A stretch of DNA of 64,000 bases from Flavobacterium sp. LC2016-12 (GTDB lineage Bacteria > Bacteroidota > Bacteroidia > Flavobacteriales > Flavobacteriaceae), in assembly GCF_015351595.1 (NCBI RefSeq), contig NZ_JADKPT010000003.1, forward strand, positions 248,001 to 312,000. Reading direction: 5' to 3'. Under the pieces are notes generated by a model that did no database searches, was not told the DNA's origin, and saw only the letters and a list, made by a program, of their open reading frames with translations. Position 1 is the first letter of the stretch, and each line of letters starts with the position of its first letter. Positions 38,441 through 49,968 of this stretch are shown one piece after another. The translations under genes were made by a program, and so were the position numbers.

Positions 38441-39664
38441 CTAATATGGAATATAAATATTAAAAGTAGCGCCCTGCATCGGTTCGCCAACTGCATTTAT
38501 ATGACCATTGTGGTTTTCTACAATTTTCTTGACAATTGCCAGTCCAATTCCGGTTCCTTCGTATACATCTCTTCCGTGTAATTTCTGAAAAACACCAAAA
38601 ATTTTCTCGCTGTGTTGGGGTTCAAAACCAATACCATTATCTCCAAAACTAATGTGACAATAATTTACATCAGTTGCGAGGTTTTCGATTTGTAAATCAA
38701 ATCCATAAACCAAACGGCTTTTTATTGTAATTTCTAATGGTGTTTCTGTTCTTGCAAATTTGATGGCGTTATGAATCAGGTTTTCCATTAACTGGACAAA
38801 CTGAAAAGGAATTATTTTAGCTGTATCATGAAAATCAGTTGTGATCGTAGCTCCTTTTTCGTTTAGATTTTCATGTAGCGCCTCTTTTACATCTTTAATT
38901 ATAGTATTCAAATCAACTGTTTCATACCTTCTGTCGACAAGAGTGGCTCTCGAGAAAGTAAGCAGACTGTTAATCAGCTCACGCATTCTGTTACAGGCAT
39001 ATAAAATTCGGTCGAATTTAGTTTTACCATCGTCAGTTAAATTAGCATATTCATTAGACATAATAAGATTGGCAAAAGTCTGAATCTTTCTCAACGGCTC
39101 CTGCAAATCATGGCTTGATATATAGGTAAAGGCATCAAGTTCCATGTTTTTCTTTTTCAGCTCATCGGCATGTTTTTCGATCGCTGCGTATTGAGAAGCG
39201 AGTTCTTTATTGGCTTTTAAAATCATTTCGTTCAGAGCATGCGTCTCTTCCTCCTTCTTTCTTAATTCCTGATTTTTCCGAAACAATTCGGTGAAAACCA
39301 TCACTTTTGCCTGCAATATTTCCGGTGACAAAGGTTTAATCATATAATCAACAGCACCGGACTGATATCCTTTGAAAATATATTCATTGGTGTTCATATT
39401 GGCGGTTAAAAAGATAATAGGAACATGTTTTAGTTTTTCACTTTGGCGAATCATTTCAGCCGTTTCAAAACCATCCATCAATGGCATTTGTACATCCATT
39501 AGGATAATAGCAAAATCCTGGTTTTTCAGCAGAATCCGCAACGCATCTTTTCCTGATGTTGCTTCAACAAACTGATAACCACGGTCAGCCAGAATGACTT
39601 GTAAAGAAAGTAAGTTTTCTTTTTTGTCATCGACTATTAAGATTTTAATTGCGTTGTCTCCCAT
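38441..39664 (-). CDS. Response regulator-histidine kinase (receiver first)
   Basis: This 407-residue soluble protein has a receiver at 6-125 (ILIVDDKKENLLSLQ; Asp in IILMDVQMPLMDGFE; Lys in MIKPLS). A coiled coil (about 130-180) leads to HisKA (YISSHDLQEPLRKIQTFANLI) and HATPase (LIHNAIKFA, GDNGIGFEPQ, GTGIGLAIVKKIVENHNG). The order REC-HK is seen in intermediate kinases of phosphorelays. It is encoded 26 bp downstream of the giant HAMP-repeat kinase and is probably a partner of it. Confidence 0.93.
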   Translation of the reverse strand: MGDNAIKILIVDDKKENLLSLQVILADRGYQFVEATSGKDALRILLKNQDFAIILMDVQMPLMDGFETAEMIRQSEKLKHVPIIFLTANMNTNEYIFKGYQSGAVDYMIKPLSPEILQAKVMVFTELFRKNQELRKKEEETHALNEMILKANKELASQYAAIEKHADELKKKNMELDAFTYISSHDLQEPLRKIQTFANLIMSNEYANLTDDGKTKFDRILYACNRMRELINSLLTFSRATLVDRRYETVDLNTIIKDVKEALHENLNEKGATITTDFHDTAKIIPFQFVQLMENLIHNAIKFARTETPLEITIKSRLVYGFDLQIENLATDVNYCHISFGDNGIGFEPQHSEKIFGVFQKLHGRDVYEGTGIGLAIVKKIVENHNGHINAVGEPMQGATFNIYIPY

Positions 39665-39690
39665 TAGGTTTTACATTGAATATGAAATTA

Positions 39691-42600
39691 TTATTTAAGC
39701 CACACACGCATTAATGAAGACAATTGCTCCACGTTTACAGGTTTCGTCATATAATCTGAAGCCCCTGATTCTATACAACGCTGTCTGTCGCCTTTCATTG
39801 CTTTTGCGGTTACGGCAATAATGGTAAGATCTTTATGTCTGGCATCTTTACGAATGCGTTTCATGGTTTCGTAACCGTCCATTTCCGGCATCATAATATC
39901 CATCAAAACAATATCTATATCTTTACTCTCATTCAGAAGATCAATCGCTTCCTGACCGCTTTCTGCGCTGATTACATCTAATCCGTATCGTTCCAAAGCA
40001 GTTGTTAAAGCAAAAAGATTACGCACATCATCATCAACCAATAACACTTTTTTGCCCGGCAGCACATCTTCCCTTAAGTAAAAAGATTCGATGATTTCTT
40101 TCATTTCATCTGGTAGTTCTTTATGAACACGATGCATAAACAAAGCTGTCTGATCGATCAACTCTTCCATCGAACCTGCACTTTTTGTAATAATACTATG
40201 CGCAAATCGATTAAGTCTTGATCGTTGCTTTTTATTGACATCTCCCGCTGAATGGATAATAATGGCGGTTTCCTGTCCGGCAATATTATTCTCCAGATCT
40301 GTAATAATATCGAGTCCGTCAGCATCTGGTAAAACCAAATCTAAGATAATACAATCAAATGATTTTTCCTGAATCAATCTAACAGCTTCAGCTGCTGTTG
40401 CTGCACTCGAAATTCTAATATCATCACCATCAACTGCATTTACAATTCTGCTCAGTTCCTGTTCATTGTCATCTACAACTAACAGATTTTTTATTTTCTT
40501 ATTTTTGAAATCGTGAATATCATTAAAAAGATACGACAGCGAATCATTCTTAACCGGTTTTAAGAAAAAGTTCCTTGCACCACGTTTTAATCCTTTGTTT
40601 CGCTCATCTTCACCCGAAATAATATAAACCGGAATGTGTCGTAAATTGAAATCGGTTTTCAAACGGTCCAGAATTTTCCAGCCACTGGTATCCGGCATGT
40701 TTAAATCCATTGTAATCGCATGCGGATGAAACTGATTAATAAAATCAACCACATCATTCCCTTTTGTGGTTACAATCGCCTTAATTCCGTTGATATGCGC
40801 TTGCTCGAGCATAATTTTGGCAAATGTCAGATTATCTTCTGCAATCAATAAAATTTTATCACCCGGCTTAATATCGGTTCTGTCATCGCCTATTTCATCC
40901 ACAAAAAACAAATCAATATCAGAGCGGTTAAATTTCTCTGAAGGCAATGATTTGATACGGCCTTTTACATCTGTTTCTTCTTCTACATCAATATCAATAA
41001 TTTCAGAAATATCTACATATTGAAGTGGAAGGAACAACGTAAATTTACTTCCAACATTCATTTCACTTTCAAGTTCAATACTTCCTCCTAATAAATCAGA
41101 AAGTCCACGGCTAATGGATAATCCCAAACCGGTTCCTCCATATTTACGGCTCGTTGAACCTTCGGCTTGTTGGAAAGCTTCGAATATGATATTTTGCTTT
41201 TCTTTGGAAATTCCAATTCCAGTATCCGAAATTTCGAAAGCAACAACTGCATCTGCTTTATCCAGACTAAGATTTGCCATTTTCCAATTGTTATTGGCTT
41301 TGTATATTTTTAATTGTACTTCTCCTTTTTCGGTAAACTTGAATGAATTCGACAGCAGGTTTTTCAAAATCTGATTTAATCGCTGTGAATCGGTTTCTAT
41401 CAATTCCGGAAGTTCGTCATCCATACTGATTTTAAAACGAAGATGTTTCGCCGCTGCAATCGGATTAAAAGTAGATTCCACAAATCGGCTGATTTCGTCA
41501 AAACTGATCGGATTGTAATCCACAGAAATATAACCGGATTCGATTTTCGAAAGATCCAGAATATCATTAATTAACTGAATTAAATCGTCTCCACAAGAAT
41601 TGATCGTTTTGGCAAACTGAATTTGTTTTTCTGAAAGATTTCCGTCTCTGTTGGCGATTAATTCGTTGGCAAGAATTTGCAAACTGTTTAATGGTGTTCT
41701 TAACTCATGCGACATATTCGCCAGGAACTCCGACTTGTATTTTGATGTTAGCGTCAGCTGATCTGCTTTCTCTTCCAAAGCTTTTCTGGCGACCTCAACC
41801 TCTTGATTTTTGAGTTCCACTTCTTCTTTTTGATTCGCCAATAAGAAAGCTTTTTCTTCCAGCTCTTCGTTGGTATTTTTCAAAACTTCCTGCTGACTTT
41901 TTAGCTCGCTTGCCAACGATTGAGATTGCACCAAAAGTTCTTCTGTTCGTGAATTTGATTCGATCGTATTCAATACAATTCCGATACTTTCCGTCAATCC
42001 TTCCAAGAAATCTAAGTGAGTCTGGCTGAAAGTATCTAGTGATGCCAATTCAATAACAGCTTTAAGTTGTCCTTCAAATAAAACCGGTAAAATAATTACA
42101 TCCTGAGGCTTAGCCGAACCCAGACCCGAATTAATTCTGATATAATCTTTTGGAACATTGCTCAGAATAATTCTTTCTTTCTCAATCGCAACCTGACCAA
42201 TAAGACCTTCTCCCATAGCGTATTGCGTTGGTGAATTCTTTCTTTTGATATAGGCATACGAGGCAATCAAATTCAGTTTTGAGTCCTCAAAATTCTCATC
42301 TTCCTGCAAAATATAGAAGAGTCCGTGTTGTGCGGTTACCACCGTTGCCAACTCAGAAAGGATTTTTTTGGTAACCGAATTCAGTTCTTTTTGTCCCTGA
42401 AGCATTTGGGTAAATTTAGCCAAATTCGATTTCAGCCAGTCTTGTTCCTGATTTCTTAGTGTTGTTGCTTTCAGGTTCGAAATCATTTGGTTGATGGTAT
42501 CCTTAAGTGCCTCTACCTCACCTTTTGCTTCAACACCAATAGTTCGTGTTAAATCTCCTTGGGTTACCGCAGAAGCCACCTCAGAAATTGCACGTACCTG

Positions 42601-45600
42601 TGTCGTTAAATTCGCCGCCAGTTGGTTTACGTTTTCGGTTAAGTTTTTCCATGTTCCTGAAGCTCCCGGCACATTGGCCTGACCTCCCAGTTTTCCTTCA
42701 GCCCCTACCTCACGTGCCACGGTTGTTACCTGATCGGAGAAGGTCGCCAGCGTATCAATCATTTCGTTGATTGTGTCCGTTAATTGAGCAACCTCCCCTT
42801 TGGCATCAATGGATAGTTTTTGTTTCAGATTTCCTTTTGCTACGGAGGTTACTACTTTTGCAATTCCACGTACTTGTGAAGTTAAGTTCGATGCCATTAA
42901 GTTAACCGAATCCGTTAAATCTTTCCATGTTCCCGCAACCCCTTTTACTTCCGACTGACCTCCTAATTTTCCTTCTGTTCCCACTTCACGCGCCACACGG
43001 GTTACCTCAGATGAAAACGAATTCAACTGTTCCACCATCGTGTTGAAAGTATTTTTCAAATCCAGAATCTCCCCTTTTACGTCAACGGTAATTTGTTTAG
43101 AAAGGTCACCATTGGCTACGGCTTTGGTTACATCGGCAATATTACGCACCTGACCTGTTAAGTTGGACGCCATCTGATTTACCGAATCCGTTAAATCTTT
43201 CCAGGTTCCCGCAACTCCCGGTACGAAAGCCTGTCCGCCCAGTTTTCCTTCTGTTCCTACCTCTCTGGATACACGGGTTACCTCCGAAGCAAAACTTCGA
43301 AGCTGATCCACCATAGTATTTACTGTTTCTTTTAATTGAAGAATCTCTCCACGTACGTCAGCGGTAATTTTTTTTGACATATCTCCGTTGGCCACGGCAA
43401 TCGTCACCTCGGCAATATTACGTACCTGAGTGGTTAAGTTACCCGCCATCTGGTTTACCGAATCGGTCAAATCCTTCCAGGTTCCGGCAACACCCGGTAC
43501 ATTTGCCTGCCCTCCTAATTTCCCTTCTGTACCCACCTCACGCGCCACACGAGTTACCTCGGATGCAAATTCACGAAGCTGGTCCACCATAGTATTTAGC
43601 GTTTCTTTCAATTGCAGAATCTCCCCACGAACGTCAACGGTAATTTTTCGGGACATATCTCCGTTGGCTACGGCAATCGCCACATCGGCAATATTACGTA
43701 CCTGAGCGGTAAGATTTCCTGCCATTTGATTCACCGAATCGGTTAAATCTTTCCAGGTTCCGGCAACTCCCGGCACATTCGCCTGTCCTCCCAGTTTTCC
43801 TTCCGTTCCTACCTCTCTTGACACACGGGTTACCTCCGAAGCAAAGCCTCGAAGCTGATCCACCATGGTATTAATTGTATTTTTAAGCTCTAAAATTTCT
43901 CCTTTTACGTCAACGGTAATCTGGAGTGATAAATCGCCTTTTGCTACCGCTGTGGTTACCTCAGCAATATTACGTACCTGACCTGTTAAATTCGATGCCA
44001 TCTGGTTCACCGAATCCGTTAAATCTTTCCAGGTTCCACCAACACCTTCTACTTGCGCCTGACCTCCTAGTTTTCCTTCGGTACCCACCTCACGAGCCAC
44101 ACGGGTTACCTCAGATGCAAACGAGTTCAGCTGGCCCACCATGGTATTAATAGTGTTTTTAAGCTCCAGAATTTCTCCTTTTGTATCTACGGTAATCTGG
44201 CGTGATAAATCGCCTTTTGCTACCGCTGTAGTCACCTCTGCAATATTACGTACCTGACCTGTTAAGTTCGATGCCATCTGATTCACAGAATCTGTTAAAT
44301 CTTTCCATGTTCCTCCAACTCCTTTTACTTTGGCCTGGCCTCCCAGTTTACCTTCGGTACCAACTTCAAGTGCCACACGGGTTACCTCGGAAGAGAAAGA
44401 GTTTAACTGATCCACCATCGTATTAATGGTTTTCTTCAACTCCAGAATTTCCCCTTCGGCTACAGCCGTAATCTTTTTCGATAAATCTCCATTGGCCACC
44501 GCGGTTGTTACCTCGGCAATATTACGTACCTGACCCGTTAAGTTCGATGCCATCTGATTCACCGAATCGGTTAAATCTTTCCAGGTTCCACCAACACCTT
44601 TTACTTTGGCCTGACCTCCTAGTTTACCTTCTGAACCTACCTCACGTGCCACACGGGTTACCTCGGCACCAAAGGAGTTCAGCTGATCCACCATGGTATT
44701 GATCGTATTTTTAAGTTCGAGGATTTCTCCCGCTACGTTTACTGTAATTTTTTTTGATAAATCGCCTTTTGCTACCGCTGTTGTTACCTCAGCAATGTTA
44801 CGTACCTGTCCTGTTAAGTTGGATGCCATCTGATTCACCGAATCGGTCAAATCTTTCCAAACACCACCAACTCCTCTTACTTTTGCCTGACCTCCCAGTT
44901 TTCCTTCAGAACCAACCTCAACCGCCACACGTGTAACCTCAGAAGAAAAGGAATTCAGCTGATCCACCATCGTGTTAATCGTATTTTTAAGTTCGAGGAT
45001 TTCTCCTTTTACGTCAACGGTAATCTTTTTAGACAAATCTCCTTTTGCTACTGCGGTTGTTACATCGGCAATATTACGAACCTGACCGGTTAAGTTGGAT
45101 GCCATCTGATTCACCGAATCCGTTAAATCTTTCCAGGTTCCTCCAACTCCTTTTACCTGTGCCTGACCACCCAGTTTTCCTTCGGTTCCTACCTCTCTCG
45201 CCACACGGGTTACCTCAGATGAAAACGAGTTCAGCTGATCCACCATCGTATTAATAGTGTTCTTCAACTCCAAAATTTCTCCTTTTACGTCAACGGTAAT
45301 CTTTTTAGACAAATCTCCTTTTGCTACCGCTGTGGTTACATCGGCAATATTACGTACCTGACCCGTTAAGTTACTTGCCATTTTATTTACCGAGTCGGTC
45401 AAATCTTTCCAAACACCACCAACACCTCTCACTTTTGCCTGACCTCCCAGTTTACCTTCTGTACCTACCTCACGTGCCACGCGTGTAACCTCCATCGAAA
45501 ACAGATTCAACTGCTTTACCATTCCGTTTACCTCTTTTGCAATTCTGAGGAATTCTCCCTGCAATGGATTTCCTTCAATAGAAAGCGGCATTTCCTGAGA

Positions 45601-46050
45601 TAAATTTCCTTTTGCCACTGAGGTAATTACGTGTGCAATTTCGATCGTTGGGTGCACCAGATCTGAAATCAGCGTATTTACCGAGTCAACGCAGGAACTC
45701 CACGAACCTCGAGCGCCGTCAAGTGCTACTCGATTGGTTAGTTTTCCTTGTTTACCAATGCTTTTTCCAACCTTTTGAAATTCGAAAACCATACGTTCAT
45801 TCAGGTCGATGATTTCATTCAAAGTATCACAGATTGATCTTTTAATTCCATTCTGATCCGTTGGGAAACGTTGCGTGAAATTACCATTTTTGACTTTCAG
45901 TAAAATCTTTAAAAACTCTGCATCAGTCAAAATAGATTCTTCTGACTCTCCTTTTTTGCCTCTCGGCTGTGAAGGTTTATCTCCTGAAACAATTGGCAAT
46001 TCAAGGATGTCCTGAACTTCTTCAATATTAATTTCGTTTGTTTTTTTCAT
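39691..46050 (-). CDS. Giant cytoplasmic hybrid histidine kinase with tandem HAMP repeats and three receivers
   Basis: This 2119-residue protein has no transmembrane helix. Residues about 40-190 are two divergent HAMP-like units. Residues about 190-1200 are eleven nearly identical 92-residue units ([29 protein letters not shown]). Then follow a GAF domain (about 1220-1370), a long coiled coil, HisKA ([14 protein letters not shown]), HATPase ([28 protein letters not shown]) and three receivers ([38 protein letters not shown]). The design resembles fungal group III (Nik1) kinases, whose HAMP repeats sense osmotic or fungicide stress. It lies in the middle of a minus-strand signalling operon. 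Confidence 0.95.
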   Translation of the reverse strand: MKKTNEINIEEVQDILELPIVSGDKPSQPRGKKGESEESILTDAEFLKILLKVKNGNFTQRFPTDQNGIKRSICDTLNEIIDLNERMVFEFQKVGKSIGKQGKLTNRVALDGARGSWSSCVDSVNTLISDLVHPTIEIAHVITSVAKGNLSQEMPLSIEGNPLQGEFLRIAKEVNGMVKQLNLFSMEVTRVAREVGTEGKLGGQAKVRGVGGVWKDLTDSVNKMASNLTGQVRNIADVTTAVAKGDLSKKITVDVKGEILELKNTINTMVDQLNSFSSEVTRVAREVGTEGKLGGQAQVKGVGGTWKDLTDSVNQMASNLTGQVRNIADVTTAVAKGDLSKKITVDVKGEILELKNTINTMVDQLNSFSSEVTRVAVEVGSEGKLGGQAKVRGVGGVWKDLTDSVNQMASNLTGQVRNIAEVTTAVAKGDLSKKITVNVAGEILELKNTINTMVDQLNSFGAEVTRVAREVGSEGKLGGQAKVKGVGGTWKDLTDSVNQMASNLTGQVRNIAEVTTAVANGDLSKKITAVAEGEILELKKTINTMVDQLNSFSSEVTRVALEVGTEGKLGGQAKVKGVGGTWKDLTDSVNQMASNLTGQVRNIAEVTTAVAKGDLSRQITVDTKGEILELKNTINTMVGQLNSFASEVTRVAREVGTEGKLGGQAQVEGVGGTWKDLTDSVNQMASNLTGQVRNIAEVTTAVAKGDLSLQITVDVKGEILELKNTINTMVDQLRGFASEVTRVSREVGTEGKLGGQANVPGVAGTWKDLTDSVNQMAGNLTAQVRNIADVAIAVANGDMSRKITVDVRGEILQLKETLNTMVDQLREFASEVTRVAREVGTEGKLGGQANVPGVAGTWKDLTDSVNQMAGNLTTQVRNIAEVTIAVANGDMSKKITADVRGEILQLKETVNTMVDQLRSFASEVTRVSREVGTEGKLGGQAFVPGVAGTWKDLTDSVNQMASNLTGQVRNIADVTKAVANGDLSKQITVDVKGEILDLKNTFNTMVEQLNSFSSEVTRVAREVGTEGKLGGQSEVKGVAGTWKDLTDSVNLMASNLTSQVRGIAKVVTSVAKGNLKQKLSIDAKGEVAQLTDTINEMIDTLATFSDQVTTVAREVGAEGKLGGQANVPGASGTWKNLTENVNQLAANLTTQVRAISEVASAVTQGDLTRTIGVEAKGEVEALKDTINQMISNLKATTLRNQEQDWLKSNLAKFTQMLQGQKELNSVTKKILSELATVVTAQHGLFYILQEDENFEDSKLNLIASYAYIKRKNSPTQYAMGEGLIGQVAIEKERIILSNVPKDYIRINSGLGSAKPQDVIILPVLFEGQLKAVIELASLDTFSQTHLDFLEGLTESIGIVLNTIESNSRTEELLVQSQSLASELKSQQEVLKNTNEELEEKAFLLANQKEEVELKNQEVEVARKALEEKADQLTLTSKYKSEFLANMSHELRTPLNSLQILANELIANRDGNLSEKQIQFAKTINSCGDDLIQLINDILDLSKIESGYISVDYNPISFDEISRFVESTFNPIAAAKHLRFKISMDDELPELIETDSQRLNQILKNLLSNSFKFTEKGEVQLKIYKANNNWKMANLSLDKADAVVAFEISDTGIGISKEKQNIIFEAFQQAEGSTSRKYGGTGLGLSISRGLSDLLGGSIELESEMNVGSKFTLFLPLQYVDISEIIDIDVEEETDVKGRIKSLPSEKFNRSDIDLFFVDEIGDDRTDIKPGDKILLIAEDNLTFAKIMLEQAHINGIKAIVTTKGNDVVDFINQFHPHAITMDLNMPDTSGWKILDRLKTDFNLRHIPVYIISGEDERNKGLKRGARNFFLKPVKNDSLSYLFNDIHDFKNKKIKNLLVVDDNEQELSRIVNAVDGDDIRISSAATAAEAVRLIQEKSFDCIILDLVLPDADGLDIITDLENNIAGQETAIIIHSAGDVNKKQRSRLNRFAHSIITKSAGSMEELIDQTALFMHRVHKELPDEMKEIIESFYLREDVLPGKKVLLVDDDVRNLFALTTALERYGLDVISAESGQEAIDLLNESKDIDIVLMDIMMPEMDGYETMKRIRKDARHKDLTIIAVTAKAMKGDRQRCIESGASDYMTKPVNVEQLSSLMRVWLK
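42465..45495 (-). repeat. Eleven tandem 276-bp coding repeats (HAMP units)
   Basis: Each unit encodes about 92 residues with the words [16 protein letters not shown] and VKGEILELK. Neighbouring units differ mainly in the linker (KVRGVGG, QVKGVGG, NVPGVAG), which suggests recent duplication and conversion. The array is prone to copy-number change and assembly collapse. Confidence 0.92.
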
Positions 46051-46105
46051 ATTCCCAATTCTTTATCGAATGATTAAAAAAATCTGATACTTTTTTTTTT
46101 AGCTT

Positions 46106-46123
46106 ACCTGATGATCATCAGGT
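46106..46123. repeat. 18-bp palindrome ACCTGATGATCATCAGGT
   Basis: A perfect dyad 1 bp past the stop of the receiver gene and 56 bp before the giant kinase start. It lacks a T run on the minus strand, so it is more likely an mRNA or operator element than a terminator. Confidence 0.6.
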
Positions 46124-46124
46124 T

Positions 46125-46553
46125 TTAAATTTCGTCAAACAATATTTTCCTTAAATGAAATTGCACAAATGCGTCCATAGAATCTGATCTTTTTGTGTTA
46201 TCATTATAATTAAGCGGTTTGATAATATAACCTGCTATTCCTAATTTTTCTGCTTCTGAACGATCCATTTCCTCTGAAGATGTTGTCATGATAAACACTT
46301 TTAAATCTTTTAGCTTTTTATCTTCCCGCAATACTTTAAGAAATTCTATTCCGTTCATCCTTGGCATGTTAATATCCAATAGAATCACGTCGGGAATTAA
46401 TGCTAATTCCGGGTTTCTCAGTATTTTTAGGGCTTCAATTCCGTTATAAGCCGTGTGAAGAACATATTCACTTTCTAATTTCTTTAAGGATCGTTCTACA
46501 CTAATCACGTCCAGTTCGTCATCTTCAACTAATAAAATGGTTGGCTTTTTCAT
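46125..46553 (-). CDS. Single-domain response regulator (Rcp1-like)
   Basis: From ATG 46551-46553 this is a 142-residue receiver: ILLVEDDELDVISVERSL, phospho-Asp in VILLDINMPRMNGIEFL, Thr in FIMTTSSEE and Lys in IIKPLNYND. It has no output domain. The longer frame to 46592 overlaps the kinase gene and is unlikely. It starts 4 bp after the CHASE3-type kinase stop, so the two are translationally close and probably a cognate pair. Confidence 0.93.
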   Translation of the reverse strand: MKKPTILLVEDDELDVISVERSLKKLESEYVLHTAYNGIEALKILRNPELALIPDVILLDINMPRMNGIEFLKVLREDKKLKDLKVFIMTTSSEEMDRSEAEKLGIAGYIIKPLNYNDNTKRSDSMDAFVQFHLRKILFDEI

Positions 46554-46557
46554 ATGC

Positions 46558-48000
46558 TTAATTATTTCTCCATGTAAAAATAAATTCGGCACCTTCGCCT
46601 AATTTCGATTTAACAATAATACTTTCCTGCTGATCATCAATTATTTTCTTGACTATTGCCAGCCCAACTCCGGTACTTTCCTGTTCATTTTGTTCCCGTA
46701 ATGTCTGAAATATTTCGAATATTTTTTCGTGATATTCTACTGCAATTCCAATTCCGTTGTCTTTAACAGAAAATTCATGAACGCCCCCAAATGTTTTGCA
46801 GCTTATCTGAATCACTCCGTCTTCTTGTGGTGTATATTTTACAGCATTACTAATCAAATTGGCAAATACCTGTTCGAGTTTAATTCTTTCGGTAAATAAA
46901 TCAGGAAGATTCCCTATTTCAAGTTTAAAATTTCTCGGAACAATAGAATCCGCAATTTCACGTACCAAAGCATTTGTATCTATATTTTCTGAAGGCGCTT
47001 TCAGGTTCAGACGGGCATAATCCAGTAAACCATTAATAAGTGCTTCCATGCGTCTTGTTTTCTGCGGAATAATACTGAGATATCTTTTAATTTCTGGCGA
47101 TAGTTCCTTTTCATGATCCTCTTCAATCCAGCTCACAACGTTATGAATACCGCGAATTGGCGCTTTCAGATCGTGCGAAACCACATAGGCAAACTTATTC
47201 AGCTCAGCATTTCTGTTTTTAAGTTCATGAATATTTTTATCCAGCTTGCCAGACATTCTGTTGAGCGATTTTGACAAGGCAGTCAGCTCATCGTTTCTGG
47301 TATCTTTCACCATTGTAAAATTCCCTTTGGAAATATTTTCAGCAAGACGAACCATTGCCGTAATTCTTTTATTGGTGATATACATAATAAACACTGTACT
47401 TAACAAACCTACTATAACAGTAAGCGTTAGAAATATAAAAGAAAAAGTATGCGCATATTTTAATGAAGTTAACAACATCTCTGTATGGTGTTTTCTTCTT
47501 TTATATTCGATTTTATCAAATCGCGTGAACTTCTCGGAAATAGCGTCATTTATATTTTTACCGACATGTCTCTTCAGAGTAGTATTAAAAAGATTTTTAT
47601 AAGAGTATGGATATTCTCGTCTACTCTTTATCAATTCTTTCGAATAACGAACCCAATCACTATGAAGCGTACTGATAGAATCTAGTATAGCACGTTGTTC
47701 ATTCTTGCTCCCAATACGAATTTCCTGTTCTTTTATTAGTAAAGGCACTCTTTTTAGTCCGATAAAATAAGAATCCAGAAAGGTATAATCTTCTGTCAGC
47801 AGAAAACCTCGAAAAGCACTCTGCATTTCGATAATCGATTTATGGGTTTTATTTGAATTCCGAATAATCTCCTCAGATCTGGCCAGAAACTGCGAGTTCA
47901 ATTGCACTTTTTTCGACAGCAAATAATTGGTGTAAGAGTCCGCAACGGACAACAAAATCACCAAAGTAAAAGCCACAAAAATTTGAGTAGATAATTTCAT
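46558..48000 (-). CDS. CHASE3-HAMP sensor histidine kinase
   Basis: This 480-residue membrane kinase has TM1 (STQIFVAFTLVILLSVADSY), a helical CHASE3-type periplasmic domain (about 35-180, with QSAFRGFLLTED) and TM2 (FSFIFLTLTVIVGLLSTVFIM). HAMP (ISKGNFTMVKDTRNDELTALSKS), HisKA (YVVSHDLKAPIRGIHNVVSW) and HATPase (NLISNAVKYTPQ, DNGIGIAVEY, GVGLAIVKKIIDD) follow. Phytochrome-type HisKA sequence. It heads the minus-strand signalling operon, and the receiver behind it is probably its target. Confidence 0.93.
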   Translation of the reverse strand: MKLSTQIFVAFTLVILLSVADSYTNYLLSKKVQLNSQFLARSEEIIRNSNKTHKSIIEMQSAFRGFLLTEDYTFLDSYFIGLKRVPLLIKEQEIRIGSKNEQRAILDSISTLHSDWVRYSKELIKSRREYPYSYKNLFNTTLKRHVGKNINDAISEKFTRFDKIEYKRRKHHTEMLLTSLKYAHTFSFIFLTLTVIVGLLSTVFIMYITNKRITAMVRLAENISKGNFTMVKDTRNDELTALSKSLNRMSGKLDKNIHELKNRNAELNKFAYVVSHDLKAPIRGIHNVVSWIEEDHEKELSPEIKRYLSIIPQKTRRMEALINGLLDYARLNLKAPSENIDTNALVREIADSIVPRNFKLEIGNLPDLFTERIKLEQVFANLISNAVKYTPQEDGVIQISCKTFGGVHEFSVKDNGIGIAVEYHEKIFEIFQTLREQNEQESTGVGLAIVKKIIDDQQESIIVKSKLGEGAEFIFTWRNN

Positions 48001-48153
48001 TTAATTACAATTAAAAGGCCATATCACACTATGCAACAATCGTTTACTCAATAAAATTAAGAAAAATAATAAAATCTTTTCCAAATTATTTTTAAGTGTC
48101 TTTTGTATTGATGAACCTTCCGCGGCTATAATCAAGGATAAAGCTGCCAACAC

Positions 48154-48576
48154 TTAAACTGAAAAAGTATATTGACTTAAAATCTTCTTTAAGTCGTTAA
48201 AATTGTTTGGTTTGGATATAAAATCATCGGCCCCATGCGCTATGGCTTCACGAATGATATCATCCAGTTGCGAGGTCGAAAAGATAATAATCGGAATTTC
48301 TTTTAATCCTTCTTCCTTTTTAATTTCAGTTAAGAATTCAAGGCCGGACATAAGAGGCATGTTTAAATCCAGAAAAATTACATCCGGAGAAATTTCCCTT
48401 TGTATTAATTTTCGCAATGCTTCTACCGGATCATAAATTGCGGTATAGGTAGCCACAGACACTGATTCCAATGCTTCCATGAATAACTCACAGTCATCTG
48501 AATCGTCATCAATTTGTAAAATATTACTATAAGTCAGTTGCTTATTTGGTACTACTGGTGTGTAAAGTTCTTTCAA
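48154..48576 (-). CDS. Single-domain response regulator
   Basis: This 140-residue receiver has the acidic pocket ILQIDDDSDDCELFMEAL, phospho-Asp in VIFLDLNMPLMSGLEFL, and Lys in FISKPNNFND. It is closely similar to the regulator at 48911-49279 (shared LQIDDD.DDCE, SGLEFLTEIKK/SGIELLAEIKK, and KPNNF/KPSNF), so the pair arose by duplication and now points in opposite directions. No output domain. Confidence 0.93.
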   Translation of the reverse strand: MKELYTPVVPNKQLTYSNILQIDDDSDDCELFMEALESVSVATYTAIYDPVEALRKLIQREISPDVIFLDLNMPLMSGLEFLTEIKKEEGLKEIPIIIFSTSQLDDIIREAIAHGADDFISKPNNFNDLKKILSQYTFSV

Positions 48577-48910
48577 TAATTCTTTCTTTTAAATTAAAAA
48601 TAGAGTCAAGGTTTAGCTTTAAATTTTATTCAATATAACCTACAAATATGGAAGTATTAATTTTTATGCTTTTACATAATTTCAGATTAATGTTATATGG
48701 TTTCAATCTCAACATTATAATGAAACGTAAAACTAAAATAGACGTCTTGTTTATACGGCAAGTTTTTTTGATCTCTCTAATTCAAAAAAGTACTCATAAT
48801 CTTACTATTCAATAAAAAAACAGTCCAAAAATTACTTTATTATCCCTAAAAAGATTTAAATTTACTAGGATGCTTATCCGATAAAAAAGTCAAAACAAAT
48901 AGCCCCACCT
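48577..48910. other. Divergent gap between duplicated receivers
   Basis: This 334-bp AT-rich region has no readable gene. It presumably contains both promoters. No clear operator was seen. Confidence 0.5.
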
Positions 48911-49279
48911 ATGAAGTATAAAAATATTTTGCAAATTGATGATGATTTTGATGATTGCGAATTCTTTCAGCAGGCACTGGAGGCAGTCTCACCAGCATCA
49001 TATATGGCACTTCATAATCCTATCGAAGCACTGCAAAAATTGGTTGATAAGGAGATCAATCCAGATTTGATTTTCCTTGATATCAATATGCCTTTAATGA
49101 GTGGTATTGAACTTTTAGCAGAAATAAAAAAAAGAGAGGCCATTAAAAATATTCCAGTTATTATATTCTCCACAGCTCCTGTGTCAGCAAATCTGGCAAA
49201 ATTACTTGATGCTAAAGATTATATTACAAAACCAAGTAATTTTAATGAGCTTAAAAACATCTTAAGAGAAATTTTATAA
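48911..49279 (+). CDS. Single-domain response regulator (paralogue)
   Basis: This 122-residue receiver has ILQIDDDFDDCEFFQQAL, phospho-Asp in LIFLDINMPLMSGIEL, and Lys in YITKPSNFNE. It is the paralogue of the 48154-48576 receiver. No output domain. Its kinase may be one of the nearby proteins. Confidence 0.92.
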   Translation: MKYKNILQIDDDFDDCEFFQQALEAVSPASYMALHNPIEALQKLVDKEINPDLIFLDINMPLMSGIELLAEIKKREAIKNIPVIIFSTAPVSANLAKLLDAKDYITKPSNFNELKNILREIL

Positions 49280-49580
49280 TGCTCTTTTGAAGAAAAAACT
49301 CTTCGTAATTACGAAAGAAACTTTTGAGAAGGCTATATTTCACAGGCTTTTACTCTTAAAATGATTTTACAACTATTTTACAAATTTCATGCACTGATAG
49401 CAATTTTAAACGTTGCATTATTTTCTTTGTAGTAAAATGTTTTGTTCTGATTGCATAAAATTAAATCAAAACACTGATAATTATACAATTAGAAATTAGA
49501 ATCTTGTAAGTAAAAGTCGTTTTTCAACTCTAAATTTGGTTTTAAAAATTAGAAACTATTAATAATTAAAACCAATAGAT
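49280..49580. other. Gap with 14-bp palindrome
   Basis: TTCGTAATTACGAA at 49302-49315 is a perfect palindrome. A TTTTCTTTG word near 49420-49430 resembles a promoter box. There is nothing else to report in this 301-bp stretch. Confidence 0.5.
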
Positions 49581-49937
49581 ATGAACACTTTAAATCAAAC
49601 TACAGAATCGTCTGTCCAAGATCCTCTGGACGAAAGTACAAGTTATGTTGATCAATATGAAAACATTCCGCTAGACGATGACAATCCTGAGGAAGAAACT
49701 ATAGTAAACGAAGATGACGCTATTACAAATGATGAGGAGAATTTGGATCAGGAATTCTTAGATGCCCTGCAAGAAGATGAGGATGAAGAAGAAATATACG
49801 ATGATCAAAATAATCTGGATAAAGATGATCTGGCAGATAATGACCTTAATGATCTCGAAGGCGATCATCTGAACAACCCGGATCTCGACAGAGAAGAGCA
49901 AAATATTCGAAATAGAGATTCATTAAAAATTGATTAA
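49581..49937 (+). CDS. Highly acidic small protein (unknown)
   Basis: This 118-residue protein is dominated by Asp, Glu and Asn (EDEDEEEIYDDQNN). No hydrophobic segment or recognised fold. In composition it matches the acidic protein at 25001-25306. It is likely disordered. It is followed after 31 bp by a small membrane protein on the same strand, so the two are probably co-transcribed. Confidence 0.75.
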   Translation: MNTLNQTTESSVQDPLDESTSYVDQYENIPLDDDNPEEETIVNEDDAITNDEENLDQEFLDALQEDEDEEEIYDDQNNLDKDDLADNDLNDLEGDHLNNPDLDREEQNIRNRDSLKID

Positions 49938-49968
49938 ATAGCTATCCCTAACTAATAAATCTAAAATC

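Noticed and set aside
42491..45254. Several 60-91-residue plus-strand frames inside the giant kinase
   Set aside because: They are repeated antisense shadows of the tandem HAMP units.
46554..46592. Longer start of the receiver gene overlapping the CHASE3 kinase
   Set aside because: The added residues have no receiver similarity, and the internal ATG is followed directly by ILLVEDD.
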